Assembly (NCBI GenBank): GCA_913009825.1 | Contig: CAJVYQ010000045.1 | Span: 1-41,829, forward strand | Reading direction: 5' to 3' | From: an uncultured Deferribacteres bacterium | Lineage (GTDB): Bacteria > Zhuqueibacterota > JdFR-76 > DREG01 | Length of the DNA: 41,829 nt | Shown: positions 24,213 through 32,145 of the stretch, piece by piece | Layout of the letters: every line of letters begins with the position of its first letter | Position numbering within the stretch: the stretch's first letter is position 1 | Notes under the pieces: model-generated | Database searches by the model: none | What the model saw: the letters and a program-made list of their open reading frames with translations, nothing else | What the model was told of the DNA's origin: nothing | Translations under genes and position numbers: made by a program

Positions 24213-24241
24213 TTGACATTCAAAATAAAAGTCCTTAATTT
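24213..24241 (+). promoter_or_regulatory. Putative sigma-70-type promoter of the DUF5020 gene
   Basis: TTGACA (24213-24218), 17 bp, TAATTT (24236-24241), 27 bp before the GTG start. The hexamers and the spacing are identical to those found upstream of the TonB-dependent receptor. The promoter lies just beyond the CGCAGAG repeat that could terminate read-through. Confidence 0.45.
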
Positions 24242-24268
24242 CTCTCATTTTAAATACGGAGGCTGCTT

Positions 24269-24976
24269 GTGAAATTCCTTGCTGCATTGTTAACTATTTT
24301 TCTTTTTCTTCCTATGGCCGAAGCGGACGGTCAGTATCTTAATATTCAGCACCACCTGGATTTTGGCAAAGATCGCCATTATTTTACCAATACACTGGAG
24401 GGACTTGCTTTCGACAAGAGCGGCGCCTGGTTTGGCTTTATCGATGTGGATCATCGCAGCGCTAAAAGCGGTACCGCTGCTCATAATTGGCAGCCCGGCG
24501 CTCAACTGATCTATTTTGAAATCAACCGTTATTTTTCTTTATCCCGGCTGATTCATTTAAAACAAGTAAGCAATTGGGACTTTACCCTGCAGTACAACGA
24601 TTCAGATGCGAATTTTATTCCCTATGCCTATCTGCTTGGCTTCAGTTGGAACAATATTTTTTCACCATTCCTGGATGCTCACGTTGAATTTTTATACAGG
24701 AAAGAAGAAAATCAAAATCCGGGCTGGCAACTTACCGGTGTGTGGTTCAAAACCTGGCAGTTACTGAAAACGGATTGGCAGTTCCTCGGCTATTTTGACT
24801 GGTGGAAAAATAATGCCGGTACATTTTTTATGGCGGAACCTCAACTTGTTTTTAATTTGCAAAATTTTGGTCTGGGCAAGCGTTTCTGGTTTGGCACGGA
24901 GTGGGAGATCAATATTGGCGAGAAGTCAAGTTACAACAGCATCAATCCTACTCTGTTTTTACGCTACGATTTTTGA
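24269..24976 (+). CDS. DUF5020-family outer-membrane beta-barrel protein
   Basis: 235 residues. The signal peptide (1-~19, LAALLTIFLFLPMAEA) is followed by alternating aromatic/hydrophilic strands: NIQHHLDFGKDRHYFTNTLE, AWFGFIDVD and QLIYFEINRYFSL. It ends with a last strand FLRYDF whose terminal Phe is the outer-membrane assembly signal. The pattern fits DUF5020, a relative of the Tsx nucleoside-channel barrels common in Bacteroidota. The pore substrate is unknown. GTG start with a strong GGAGG 7 bp upstream. It stands alone with its own putative promoter. An ATG alternative does not exist nearby. Confidence 0.75.
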   Translation: MKFLAALLTIFLFLPMAEADGQYLNIQHHLDFGKDRHYFTNTLEGLAFDKSGAWFGFIDVDHRSAKSGTAAHNWQPGAQLIYFEINRYFSLSRLIHLKQVSNWDFTLQYNDSDANFIPYAYLLGFSWNNIFSPFLDAHVEFLYRKEENQNPGWQLTGVWFKTWQLLKTDWQFLGYFDWWKNNAGTFFMAEPQLVFNLQNFGLGKRFWFGTEWEINIGEKSSYNSINPTLFLRYDF

Positions 24977-25074
24977 CCCACGTAAGATATTCCGTAATTT
25001 AAAGGGAAAAATGTAACGGCTCAGGAAAAGTGAAGGGATATTCCTGTATTCCTTTTAAAGTGAGGATTTTAAAG

Positions 25075-25090
25075 CCCCTTTCGGGAGGGG
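25075..25090. repeat. Short hairpin CCCCTTTCGGGAGGGG with GATTTAGGGGTG tail
   Basis: A small palindrome with a G-rich tail, a type seen as a dispersed repeat in many bacteria. It lies in the gene-free stretch 24977-25370. Confidence 0.45.
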
Positions 25091-25157
25091 ATTTAGGGGT
25101 GAGTTTGAGGTAAGCTTGCTAGTTTTAAGTGAAATCCTGTGATGGATTATTTCTGGC

Positions 25158-25304
25158 TAATTAGTGTCTGTCCGAAAATACTCGCAAAATTATCATTCCG
25201 GCCTGTCTGCACAGGCAGGCAATCTACTTTAGGGCAGCAATGGATTCCCGCTAAAAACATGCGGGAATGACAGAAAAGTAAGTTTTTTATTCGGGCACTG
25301 GTTA
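25158..25304. mobile_element. MITE-like element with TAATTAGTG ends, carrying nested palindromes
   Basis: The left end TAATTAGTGTCTGTCCGAAAA (written to 20: 25158-25177) and the right end, inverted from 25304, TAACCAGTGCCCGAAT, are related with a short gap. Inside are ATTCCCGC (25244-25251) with a perfect complement at 25261-25268 and a GCCTGTCTGC/ACAGGCAGGC hairpin. A cleaner member of the family lies at 40429-40570. The gene-free stretch 24977-25370 holds nothing else beyond the leader of the sigma-factor gene. Confidence 0.6.
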
Positions 25305-25382
25305 CAGAAATATAAACAGTTCGTAAAAAAATAAATATTTTTTCTACTCCTGTGTATCAGCTTTTAATTCGTGGAAAACGAG

Positions 25383-25949
25383 ATGAAACTAACAGAATAT
25401 GATGATCAGACAGTGATTCGCTTAGCCCAAAAAGGGAACAAACACGCATTTGGCGTGCTTGTAAAAAGATACATGCAACGGGCTTACTATGTCGCCCTGG
25501 GATTTGTCGGTTCCCATGATGATGCATTAGACTTGTCGCAGGAAGCTTTCGTCAGAGCTTACCGGGCCATCAAAAGATTTGAAACCGGCCGGCAGTTTTT
25601 CACCTGGTATTATCAGATTTTGCGCAATCTGTGTTTTAATTTCAACCGGGACCGGAAAAAGAATGTGTACCGGTTCTCCGAGATGCCGGAACAGGAAGTG
25701 CTGCAATTGAAATCGACCGATTCCCTGCGTCCCGATGTGATTCTGGAAAAAAAACAGGTGGCCGACCGGCTGTGGCAGGCGATCAATGAGTTGCCTGCAA
25801 ACGAAAAAGAGATCATCGTGCTGCGGGAATTTCAGGGCTTCAGTTATCAGGAGTTGGCGGATCTTCTTTCCATACCCATCGGCACGGTGATGTCCAGGTT
25901 GTATCATGCACGGAAACATTTAGCCAAAGCGCTGCAGGGTGATTTATGA
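25383..25949 (+). CDS. ECF RNA polymerase sigma factor (first of two)
   Basis: 188 residues from ATG 25383 (GTG 25371 adds four). Region sigma2 covers ~10-80 (AFGVLVKRYMQRAYYVALGF, DALDLSQEAFVRAYRAI for -10 recognition and core binding) and sigma4 covers ~125-180 (LPANEKEIIVLREFQGFSYQ, then ELADLLSIPIGTVMSRLYHA for -35 recognition). It directs RNA polymerase to a small set of envelope or stress promoters when released by its anti-sigma factor, which is encoded next with a 4-bp overlap. No self-type promoter could be recognised upstream, where a repeat element ends ~80 bp before the gene. Confidence 0.92.
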   Translation: MKLTEYDDQTVIRLAQKGNKHAFGVLVKRYMQRAYYVALGFVGSHDDALDLSQEAFVRAYRAIKRFETGRQFFTWYYQILRNLCFNFNRDRKKNVYRFSEMPEQEVLQLKSTDSLRPDVILEKKQVADRLWQAINELPANEKEIIVLREFQGFSYQELADLLSIPIGTVMSRLYHARKHLAKALQGDL

Positions 25950-26410
25950 GAAATGAAAATATAAATGAAAAAGAACGCTGCCGTCAACTGATGATGGCGG
26001 TTCTCGACGGTGAGCTTTCCCGAATTGAAAGCGATGAACTGCAATCATTATTTAAAAAATATCCGGATTTAAAGAATGAGTATCTATCTTTTAAACAATT
26101 AAAGGAGGTGACGAATACTATGGCTTTCAAAAATCCTGATAAAGAAATATGGGAAACGTATTGGTACAACATTTACAATCGCATCGAACGTGGATTGGCT
26201 TGGTTTGTTTTAACGCTGGGAGCGTCGATCCTCATCGCTTACGGTTTGGGAGAAATGTTTGCCGACGTGTGGAAAGATGCGAATTTATCGACTATTTTAA
26301 AAATTGGTATCTTTGCTGCGCTGGCAGGGTTGATCCTATTGTTAATCTCGGTTCTGCGTGAAAAACTATTTCTCAGACACCACGAACGATATAAGGAGGT
26401 GAAACGATGA
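25946..26410 (+). CDS. Membrane anti-sigma factor, non-zinc type
   Basis: 154 residues. The N-terminal 75 residues are a helical anti-sigma-like domain (CRQLMMAVLDGELSRIESDE, LFKKYPDLKNEYLSF) with the single Cys but without the H-x3-C-x2-C zinc signature seen in the second anti-sigma gene. Two membrane helices follow (AWFVLTLGASILIAYGLGEM; LKIGIFAALAGLILLLISVL), then a short cytoplasmic tail. Overlaps of 4 bp with both neighbours (sigma factor before, YbjQ gene after) make a tightly coupled trio. It most likely holds the sigma factor at the inner membrane until a signal arrives; the signal is unknown. Confidence 0.78.
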   Translation: MRNENINEKERCRQLMMAVLDGELSRIESDELQSLFKKYPDLKNEYLSFKQLKEVTNTMAFKNPDKEIWETYWYNIYNRIERGLAWFVLTLGASILIAYGLGEMFADVWKDANLSTILKIGIFAALAGLILLLISVLREKLFLRHHERYKEVKR

Positions 26411-26721
26411 TTATCGTGAGTACTTTTGAAATATGCGGAAAAAAAGTTGTTAAAACACTGGGTATGGTAAAGGGGAATACCATCCGGGCCAGAAATATCG
26501 GTAGAGATATTTTGGCCGTTCTAAAAAATATAATCGGCGGCGAAATTGAAGATTATACGAAAATGATGGCGGAAGCAAGGGAACAATCTATGGACCGTAT
26601 GATAGAGGAAGCGGAAGCTTTGGGTGCAAATGCCATCATTGGTGTGCGTTTTGCCACCAGTTACATGATGTCTAATGCATCGGAAATTTTGGTGTACGGT
26701 ACGGCTGTAGTGGTGGAGTAA
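26407..26721 (+). CDS. YbjQ-family (DUF74) protein
   Basis: 104 residues: VSTFEICGKKVVKTLGMVKG, TIRARNIGRDILAVLKNIIG, then EDYTKMMAEAREQSMDRMIE and EALGANAIIGVRFATSYMM. These are the conserved blocks of the YbjQ fold (ring-forming small protein sometimes called heavy-metal binding; real function unsettled). Full family length. The start overlaps the anti-sigma gene (ATGA), so it belongs to the sigma-factor operon, which points to a role in the same envelope or stress response. Cysteine content is low (one Cys), giving little support for metal binding. Confidence 0.85.
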   Translation: MIIVSTFEICGKKVVKTLGMVKGNTIRARNIGRDILAVLKNIIGGEIEDYTKMMAEAREQSMDRMIEEAEALGANAIIGVRFATSYMMSNASEILVYGTAVVVE

Positions 26722-27215
26722 TGCTTCCGAAATGATAGGTGGTCTGTTATTTTTGTCTGCAAATTGGTGGTTCTGTTGATTAACAAAACTTCCAAGGTTT
26801 CTCTAAAAGTATTCATCTGTATCTTGTATGTTGTACAAATCATAAATAGATTTTACTGAACTAAGCAAAAACTTTGGCAGTTTTTCAGTAGTAAATCTAC
26901 AAATTCATCGCTATTCCTGCTTGGCCGGGGCAGAAGTATAATTTCTCCCCGGCTAAAAATTTAACTTCTGTTATTATTAAATACTTTTTTATATCAATTT
27001 GTCAATCAAAATTCTGCATGAGAACTATATAAAAACCCCCAATTATTCAGCTGCTTGTGCCAGATTGAAAACAAGATTTGTATTTGTTGCAAAAACTCTA
27101 ACCAAACAATTAATTACATTTTTCACTTACGCAAGTTTTTGGCAATCAAAGTGTCTTATATATTATATGCCGCTATTCGGCCCGAATCGATATAAAACCT
27201 GCCAGGGAAGTTTTG
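26722..27215. other. Gene-free stretch before the second sigma-factor gene
   Basis: No supported gene; an 85-residue open frame at 26999-27256 has no ribosome-binding site, no recognisable domain, and overlaps the sigma-factor start. The first part contains a decayed MITE (separate entry). The last ~200 bp are A+T-rich and must hold the promoter of the efflux operon, but no box could be assigned with confidence. Confidence 0.6.
26772..26890. mobile_element. Decayed copy of the TCTGTTGATTAA MITE
   Basis: The left end is TCTGTTGATTAA (26772-26783), identical to the 12-bp terminal repeat of the MITE at 8237-8368, followed by AAAACTTCCAAGGTTT, close to that element's subterminal motif. The right part keeps AAAAACTTTGGCAGTTTT (~26868-26885), but the outer right repeat is lost. 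Length and layout match the intact copy. Confidence 0.6.
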
Positions 27216-27770
27216 ATGAAAGAATCGGAGTTGATCGAAAAAATAAAAGGGGATGATGGCACAGCGTTAAGGACTTTTTATGAAATTTACAAAGATATGG
27301 TCTACAACGTTTGCTATCGAATGCTGAACAACAGGCAGGATGCAGAGGATGCGACTCAGGATGTTTTTGTAAAAGCTATCCGCTCCGTTCATCGATTCCG
27401 TGGCAACGCCAAACTCTCCACATGGCTTTACCGGATTGCCGTCAATACCGGTTTAAACTATACTCGCAGGAAAAAAATAGTTGCCTGGCTGTCATTGGAT
27501 TTTTTGGTGGGGAAAGATGAATATTTCCCGGACAACGCCCAGGCCGGACCTGATTTGGAATTGGAAAAGAACGAATCGGAAGCGCTGGTTCAGCAGGCCA
27601 TTCAGTCTCTGCCGCCACGGCAGCGCACGGCGGTTATTCTGCAACGCTATGAGGAACTTTCCTACAAAGAAATAGCGGAGGTGATGAAGACATCCCTGTC
27701 CGCTGTGGAATCGCTGCTGCATCACGCCAAAGATAATCTGACTGAAAAATTAACGGCGCTGCTAAAATAA
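27216..27770 (+). CDS. ECF RNA polymerase sigma factor (second), likely regulator of the efflux operon
   Basis: 184 residues from ATG 27216 (TTG 27213 would add one). Sigma2: TFYEIYKDMVYNVCYRML, DAEDATQDVFVKAIRSVHRF and KLSTWLYRIAVNTGLNYTRR. Sigma4: LPPRQRTAVILQRYEELSYK and EIAEVMKTSLSAVESLLHHA. It resembles RpoE-group ECF factors. The next two genes encode a zinc-finger anti-sigma factor and a periplasmic CpxP/CnrX-like protein, the standard three-part layout for sensing metal or envelope stress, followed by an exporter; that makes the exporter the probable target. RBS AGGGAAG is present. Confidence 0.92.
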   Translation: MKESELIEKIKGDDGTALRTFYEIYKDMVYNVCYRMLNNRQDAEDATQDVFVKAIRSVHRFRGNAKLSTWLYRIAVNTGLNYTRRKKIVAWLSLDFLVGKDEYFPDNAQAGPDLELEKNESEALVQQAIQSLPPRQRTAVILQRYEELSYKEIAEVMKTSLSAVESLLHHAKDNLTEKLTALLK

Positions 27771-27833
27771 TTCGATCCGGGATGCAAGTTATTTGCCATT
27801 GATGTGTCTTATGCTTAAAGAGAGGCAAGAACA

Positions 27834-28316
27834 ATGAAACACAAAGAAATTCGAAAAAAATTGCTGCGTTATCTCGATGCAGAGCTATCGCAGGAAGAGA
27901 GAGCGGAGATTCGACTCCATCTCGAACGATGCGAGCAGTGCCGCAAAGATATCAAACTGCTTTCCGGCGCCTGGAACTTGTCGCAACCAATAAGGCGGGT
28001 GCAGCCTTCTCCCTTGTTGTGGAATAAAATCTCATTGCAATTAGAAGGCAAAGCGCAAAAGGGGCGACTGGTTCATAAAGTGGAGCTATTTGTCCGGCAG
28101 ACAGCGCGGCCGGCCTTGACAGCGGCAGTCGTCGTGCTGGGGTTATTCATCGGCATTAAACTTGGAAACCGTGTGATGATGACGGAATTGTCCAGTCGGC
28201 AGACTGTCATTTCGCTTCAATCACAAAGTGAATTTGGTCTGGAGAATTTCCGGGCATTGTCTCCAGGATCTTTGGGCGGCGAATTGGCAGCTTTAATGGA
28301 ATATGAAAATGAATAA
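27834..28316 (+). CDS. Zinc-finger (zf-HC2) transmembrane anti-sigma factor
   Basis: 160 residues. The N-terminus has the zinc anti-sigma motif RLHLERCEQCRKD (His-x3-Cys-x2-Cys, about residues 29-38) with the typical preceding YLDAELSQEERAEI helix. One membrane helix (ALTAAVVVLGLFIGIKLG, about 96-113) and a ~45-residue periplasmic tail follow. It should bind the sigma factor encoded 63 bp upstream and release it on a periplasmic signal. The following periplasmic sensor gene begins 9 bp after its stop, so the products probably act together. Confidence 0.88.
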   Translation: MKHKEIRKKLLRYLDAELSQEERAEIRLHLERCEQCRKDIKLLSGAWNLSQPIRRVQPSPLLWNKISLQLEGKAQKGRLVHKVELFVRQTARPALTAAVVVLGLFIGIKLGNRVMMTELSSRQTVISLQSQSEFGLENFRALSPGSLGGELAALMEYENE

Positions 28317-28325
28317 GAGGCTATC

Positions 28326-28820
28326 ATGAAAAAGAAAGCGTTTATCTACTTTATTCTCATTATTACCATAATAAATCTCTCGTCATTGGGCGTCATTTTA
28401 TATCAACGATCAAAAATATCTTTGCTCCCAAGTGTAAGAGGACAAAAAGTTTTTGAGCAGGTAAGGCGGGAGGTTAAACTCACGCCCGGTCAGATGGAAC
28501 AATTCCAAAAATTGCGAATTGCTTTTCACACCCAATTGGATTCGCTTTCAGCAAACGTTGATCAAAAAAATAAGCTGTTGGCGGTTGAAATCAAGAAAGA
28601 TAGTCCTGATACACTGATAATTAACCAGCTTGTCAGGAATATCAGCGCGCGGCAAACTGAATCCCAATATTTAGTAATTCACCACTTTTTTTCGATTAAG
28701 AAGATATTGACAAAGCAGCAACAGGAAAAATTTTTCAACATCGTCTTGCAGCGTTTTTTGGGGAAAAGTCAATTGTCAGGACCCGCCTGCGTCCGACAAA
28801 AAGATATTCCCAATAAGTGA
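28326..28820 (+). CDS. Periplasmic CpxP/CnrX-like (heavy-metal-sensor type) protein
   Basis: 164 residues. An N-terminal membrane anchor (AFIYFILIITIINLSSLGVI) is followed by a helical hairpin domain with two LTxxQ-type motifs: KLTPGQMEQFQKLRIAFHTQ and ILTKQQQEKFFNIVL. These are the marks of the CpxP/Spy/CnrX superfamily, whose members sense metals or misfolded proteins in the periplasm and pass the signal to an anti-sigma factor or kinase. Three His lie in the domain (HTQ and VIHHFF) that could bind metal. The neighbourhood, sigma / anti-sigma / sensor, matches cnrH-cnrY-cnrX in content. Ends ~60 bp before the TolC gene. Confidence 0.78.
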   Translation: MKKKAFIYFILIITIINLSSLGVILYQRSKISLLPSVRGQKVFEQVRREVKLTPGQMEQFQKLRIAFHTQLDSLSANVDQKNKLLAVEIKKDSPDTLIINQLVRNISARQTESQYLVIHHFFSIKKILTKQQQEKFFNIVLQRFLGKSQLSGPACVRQKDIPNK

Positions 28821-28882
28821 ATCATTAATGCCTGATAGTCTTATTGAGAGATTAGATTGGACCGAGAAGGAGAATAAAGAAG

Positions 28883-30202
28883 GTGTTAATAACTAAAATG
28901 ATATCATCTGCCATTTTGGGGGCTGCTCTTATTTTTCCCAATATAGCCATCTCACAGCAAATAGAAGTAAAAACGCTTAATTTGCAGCAATGTATTCAGA
29001 TTGCCCTGAAAAACAATCCGCAAATTATCGCCACACAAATTGGCGTGGCAAAGTTAAAAAAGAAAATCCCTGAAGAACACGCAGGCTTTTATCCATCGCT
29101 TAATTTTAATGCCGATGCCGGCCGTCTTTCAGCGCATCCCGGTTACTATGGGGGTAAAATTGGGGATAGCTATAATACCGGCCTTTCCATGCGCTATAAT
29201 ATTTTTCAAGGCGGAAAAACCGTTGCATCGGTTCATGCGGCTCGTTACAAATATGAGGCTGGAAGGTCCGGGTATAAAGGCAGTCAGCAGGATTTGATTC
29301 TTTCGGTTACAGAAGCCTATTATCAGCTTTTACAGGCGGAACAATTTACCGGCGTCGCGGAGAAATCCTTGCAGCGCACCCAGAGCCATCTGGACTTTGC
29401 CAATGCTCGTTTCAAGAACGGACTCGCTTCCCGTTCAGATATTCTGAAAGCCAAAACAGAACAGTCCAACGCCAAACTTGATTTGATACACGCACGCAAC
29501 GCCGTTTCCATGACTCGCGGGCAGTTGAATATTGCGCTGGGACAGAATGTCAGTTCGCCCATTAAAATTGTCGATGATTTGAATGAGGCGGCAGCAAAAG
29601 AAACAGGGGGGAATCAAAGTAAATTTCAGGCATTGGTAGAGGAAGCTTACAAAAAGCGGCCGGAATTAAGAAAAATAGAAAATCAATTGCAGGCGCAAAG
29701 GTCTTTTATCCGATTGGCCAAAGCAGATTATTATCCTACCGTTTCTCTGGATGGCAATTATAATTTCAGCGGTAATAAAGTTTCCCAACTTTATCGATCG
29801 AATTACATCGGCATAAGCGTCAGTTTGCCGCTTTTCAGCGGATTTTCCCGCCCGGCGCGGGTGGCACAGGAAAAGTTGCAACTGCAGGTTCTGGAACAAC
29901 AGACAGCGTCCCTGCGCCAGCAAATCAGCCTGGAAGTCTGGAATGCATTTTTGGCGCTCAAAGAAGTAAAAGAGCTTATCGTAAACACGCAGGTATTTTT
30001 AAAAGACGCCCAAGAAAATTCAGACATTTCAGAAGGCGAATATAAGGAGGGCGTCGGCTCCATGCTCGATGTTCTTGATGCCGAAACGACTTTTGTTGCT
30101 GCACAACAGCGTTATATTGAAGCGCTGGCGGATTATAAAATTGCACAGATGGTTTTGCAGCGAGCGGTCAGCGGGAAATATCTTGAGGAGATTTTAGGAT
30201 GA
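28883..30202 (+). CDS. TolC-family outer-membrane efflux protein
   Basis: 439 residues with a signal peptide (SSAILGAALIFPNIAIS) and two TolC-like repeats of long helices: LNLQQCIQIALKNNPQIIAT and, in the second half, ALVEEAYKKRPELRKIENQL. Barrel-type strands such as VSLDGNYNFSGNKVSQLYR lie between them. The trimer forms the outer-membrane duct for the adaptor and ABC exporter encoded next. I keep the GTG at 28883 as start; the ATG at 28898 would leave a slightly shorter signal peptide and is equally possible. It overlaps the adaptor gene by 4 bp (ATGA). Confidence 0.92.
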   Translation: MLITKMISSAILGAALIFPNIAISQQIEVKTLNLQQCIQIALKNNPQIIATQIGVAKLKKKIPEEHAGFYPSLNFNADAGRLSAHPGYYGGKIGDSYNTGLSMRYNIFQGGKTVASVHAARYKYEAGRSGYKGSQQDLILSVTEAYYQLLQAEQFTGVAEKSLQRTQSHLDFANARFKNGLASRSDILKAKTEQSNAKLDLIHARNAVSMTRGQLNIALGQNVSSPIKIVDDLNEAAAKETGGNQSKFQALVEEAYKKRPELRKIENQLQAQRSFIRLAKADYYPTVSLDGNYNFSGNKVSQLYRSNYIGISVSLPLFSGFSRPARVAQEKLQLQVLEQQTASLRQQISLEVWNAFLALKEVKELIVNTQVFLKDAQENSDISEGEYKEGVGSMLDVLDAETTFVAAQQRYIEALADYKIAQMVLQRAVSGKYLEEILG

Positions 30203-31248
30203 GAAAAAGTTTGATGGTTTTTATAGTTGCGGTTGTCTTGATGAGCATGGCGACGGGGTGCGGCAAATCCGGCAATGCCCAAAAGAACGACGGCTCGATA
30301 CAGACGGTTACGGTCACGCGACGCGATATGAGCTCCAGCGTGCTGGCGACCGGCATCATCAAGCCCATGGTCGGTGCGGAAGTGCGGGTGGGCTCCCGGG
30401 CTTCGGGAACGGTGCAGCACCTTCACGTTAATATCGGCGACATGGTCACAAAAGGGCAGGTGCTGGCGGAATTGGATCCGGCCGAGTTGCAGGCTGAAAA
30501 TAATCAGGCCAAAGCGGCACTGGAAAATGCCCGTGCCAATTATGAATATGCCAAACTGGATTTGAAACGACAGCATTCATTATTGAAGCAAAATTTTATT
30601 TCTCAAAACCAACTGGACCTGGCGGAAAAATCATTTGAAATAAACAAAGCCAAATTGAAACAGGCGGAAGCCAATCTTGCTTATGCAGGTATTCAGTTAA
30701 ATTATACTAAAATAATTGCCCCTATTTCCGGGGTCATTGCCTCTGTTTCCACCCAGGAAGGCGAGACTGTAACCTCCCGCTTTTCCGCGCCGACTTTTGT
30801 CACCATTATCAATCTGAAAAAACTGGAAGTGTGGGCTTATGTGGATGAAACCGACATCGGCAGAGTTGACGTCGGGCAGCGTTCTGTTTTTACGGTGGAC
30901 ACCTATCCGGCGACGGATTTTGAAGGCGTCGTTACCGCCATTTATCCCAAAGCGGTTATTCAGGACAATGTGGTGAATTACGTTACCACCATCAAAATTA
31001 CAAATTTTAAGGGGAAAACGTTGCGGCCGGAAATGACGGCGACGGTGACGATCTTTCTGCAAACGCGGAAAAATGTCCTTGCCATTCCCCGAAAAGCCGT
31101 TCACAATAAAGGCGGCGAAAAATTTGTAACTGTTCTGGATGGAGATGCGCCGCAAGAGAGAAAGGTCACTTTGGGGTGGAAAAACAGCGGTTTTTATCAA
31201 GTAACCGGCGGCCTAAAAGAAGGCGAAAAAATAGAAATACAACAATAA
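30199..31248 (+). CDS. Periplasmic adaptor (HlyD/MacA-type membrane-fusion) lipoprotein
   Basis: 349 residues. Lipoprotein signal with lipobox MATGC, so Cys21 is probably lipidated. The lipoyl half-domain (EVRVGSRASGTVQHLHVNIG, VTKGQVLAELDP) is split by a ~90-residue coiled coil (QAENNQAKAALENARANYEY to QAEANLAYAGIQLNYT). The second lipoyl half (IIAPISGVIASVSTQEGETV) and beta-barrel (LEVWAYVDETDIGRVDVGQ) follow. MacA-type proteins bridge an inner-membrane ABC exporter to TolC. It is translationally coupled to the TolC gene. The ATPase gene comes 150 bp later, after an intra-operon repeat. Confidence 0.92.
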   Translation: MRKSLMVFIVAVVLMSMATGCGKSGNAQKNDGSIQTVTVTRRDMSSSVLATGIIKPMVGAEVRVGSRASGTVQHLHVNIGDMVTKGQVLAELDPAELQAENNQAKAALENARANYEYAKLDLKRQHSLLKQNFISQNQLDLAEKSFEINKAKLKQAEANLAYAGIQLNYTKIIAPISGVIASVSTQEGETVTSRFSAPTFVTIINLKKLEVWAYVDETDIGRVDVGQRSVFTVDTYPATDFEGVVTAIYPKAVIQDNVVNYVTTIKITNFKGKTLRPEMTATVTIFLQTRKNVLAIPRKAVHNKGGEKFVTVLDGDAPQERKVTLGWKNSGFYQVTGGLKEGEKIEIQQ

Positions 31249-31259
31249 CCCGAATTATT

Positions 31260-31365
31260 CACCGCAGAGACCGGGGAGAACGCTGAGAATTAATAAAAAC
31301 AAAGCCAGGAATTTCCCTCTAATCTTTTAAAAACAACTCTGCGTTCACTGCGTTCTCAGCGGTTT
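31260..31365. repeat. CGCAGAG-type inverted repeat, copy D, inside the efflux operon
   Basis: Left arm ~31260-31290 (CACCGCAGAG and GAGAACGCTGAGAA) and right arm ~31336-31365 (CTCTGCGTTCACTGCG and TTCTCAGCGGTT) face each other. It sits in the only sizeable gap of the exporter operon, where it could act as an mRNA hairpin that separates expression of the adaptor and ATPase genes. Confidence 0.65.
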
Positions 31366-31401
31366 ATGAATAGATCAAGATAAATAGAAAGGATAGCAAA
31401 A

Positions 31402-32145
31402 ATGAACAAAATTATTCAGGCGAAAGACATTACCCAGATTTACCGAAAAAACGGCGCCGTAACGGTAAAGGCGCTGCAGGATGTTTCCGTTGATATTGAA
31501 AAGGGAGAATTTGCCGCGATCATGGGCGCGTCCGGTTCCGGCAAATCGACTTTGATGAACATCCTCGGCTGCCTGGCCAGGCCCACCGGCGGTGAATATT
31601 TCCTTGATGGCGAGAATGTCAATCAGTTAAGTGACGATGATCTGGCAAAAATAAGAAACCGAAAGATTGGCTTTGTGTTTCAGCTATTCCACTTGCTACC
31701 GCGCACAGATTCTCTGGAGAATGTGGAACTTCCGCTGCTTTATTCAGATCGTTCCGACATCACAAAACTGGCGCAGAAAGCGTTGGAAGTCGTTGGTCTG
31801 GCGGATAGAATACATCACTATCCGGCCGAACTTTCCGGGGGGCAGCAGCAGCGGGTCGCTATTGCCCGTGCGCTGGTGAATAATCCCGAGATTATTCTCG
31901 CCGATGAACCTACCGGCAACCTGGACAGTCGCGCCGGTCTTGAAGTGATCTCAGTTTTCCAACAGCTTCATGCCGAAGGAAAGACGGTTATTCTGGTTAC
32001 TCATTCACGGGAAATTGCAGAGCACGCGAATAGAATTATCCTCATTAAGGATGGCCGGATAACCGGGGACGAGAGGGCGCAAAATCCATTGAACGCCCGG
32101 GATGAACTTGAAAGCCTTCCCGAGGAAACGGAGGTGGCACAATGA
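31402..32145 (+). CDS. ABC transporter ATP-binding protein, MacB/LolD type
   Basis: 247 residues with a complete nucleotide-binding domain: Walker [10 protein letters not shown] (42-50), the Q-loop [11 protein letters not shown], signature [15 protein letters not shown], Walker [13 protein letters not shown] and the H-loop [25 protein letters not shown] is typical of the MacB/LolD/FtsE-like family. It drives two MacB-type permeases encoded downstream (32142-33362 and 34445-35668), which carry no ATPase domain of their own. The start of the first permease gene overlaps its stop by 4 bp. RBS AAAGGATAG precedes ATG 31402. Confidence 0.94.
   Translation: MNKIIQAKDITQIYRKNGAVTVKALQDVSVDIEKGEFAAIMGASGSGKSTLMNILGCLARPTGGEYFLDGENVNQLSDDDLAKIRNRKIGFVFQLFHLLPRTDSLENVELPLLYSDRSDITKLAQKALEVVGLADRIHHYPAELSGGQQQRVAIARALVNNPEIILADEPTGNLDSRAGLEVISVFQQLHAEGKTVILVTHSREIAEHANRIILIKDGRITGDERAQNPLNARDELESLPEETEVAQ

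Noticed and set aside
26999-27256. 85-codon frame before the second sigma-factor gene
   Set aside because: No ribosome-binding site, no domain, starts in A+T-rich leader DNA and overlaps the sigma-factor start.
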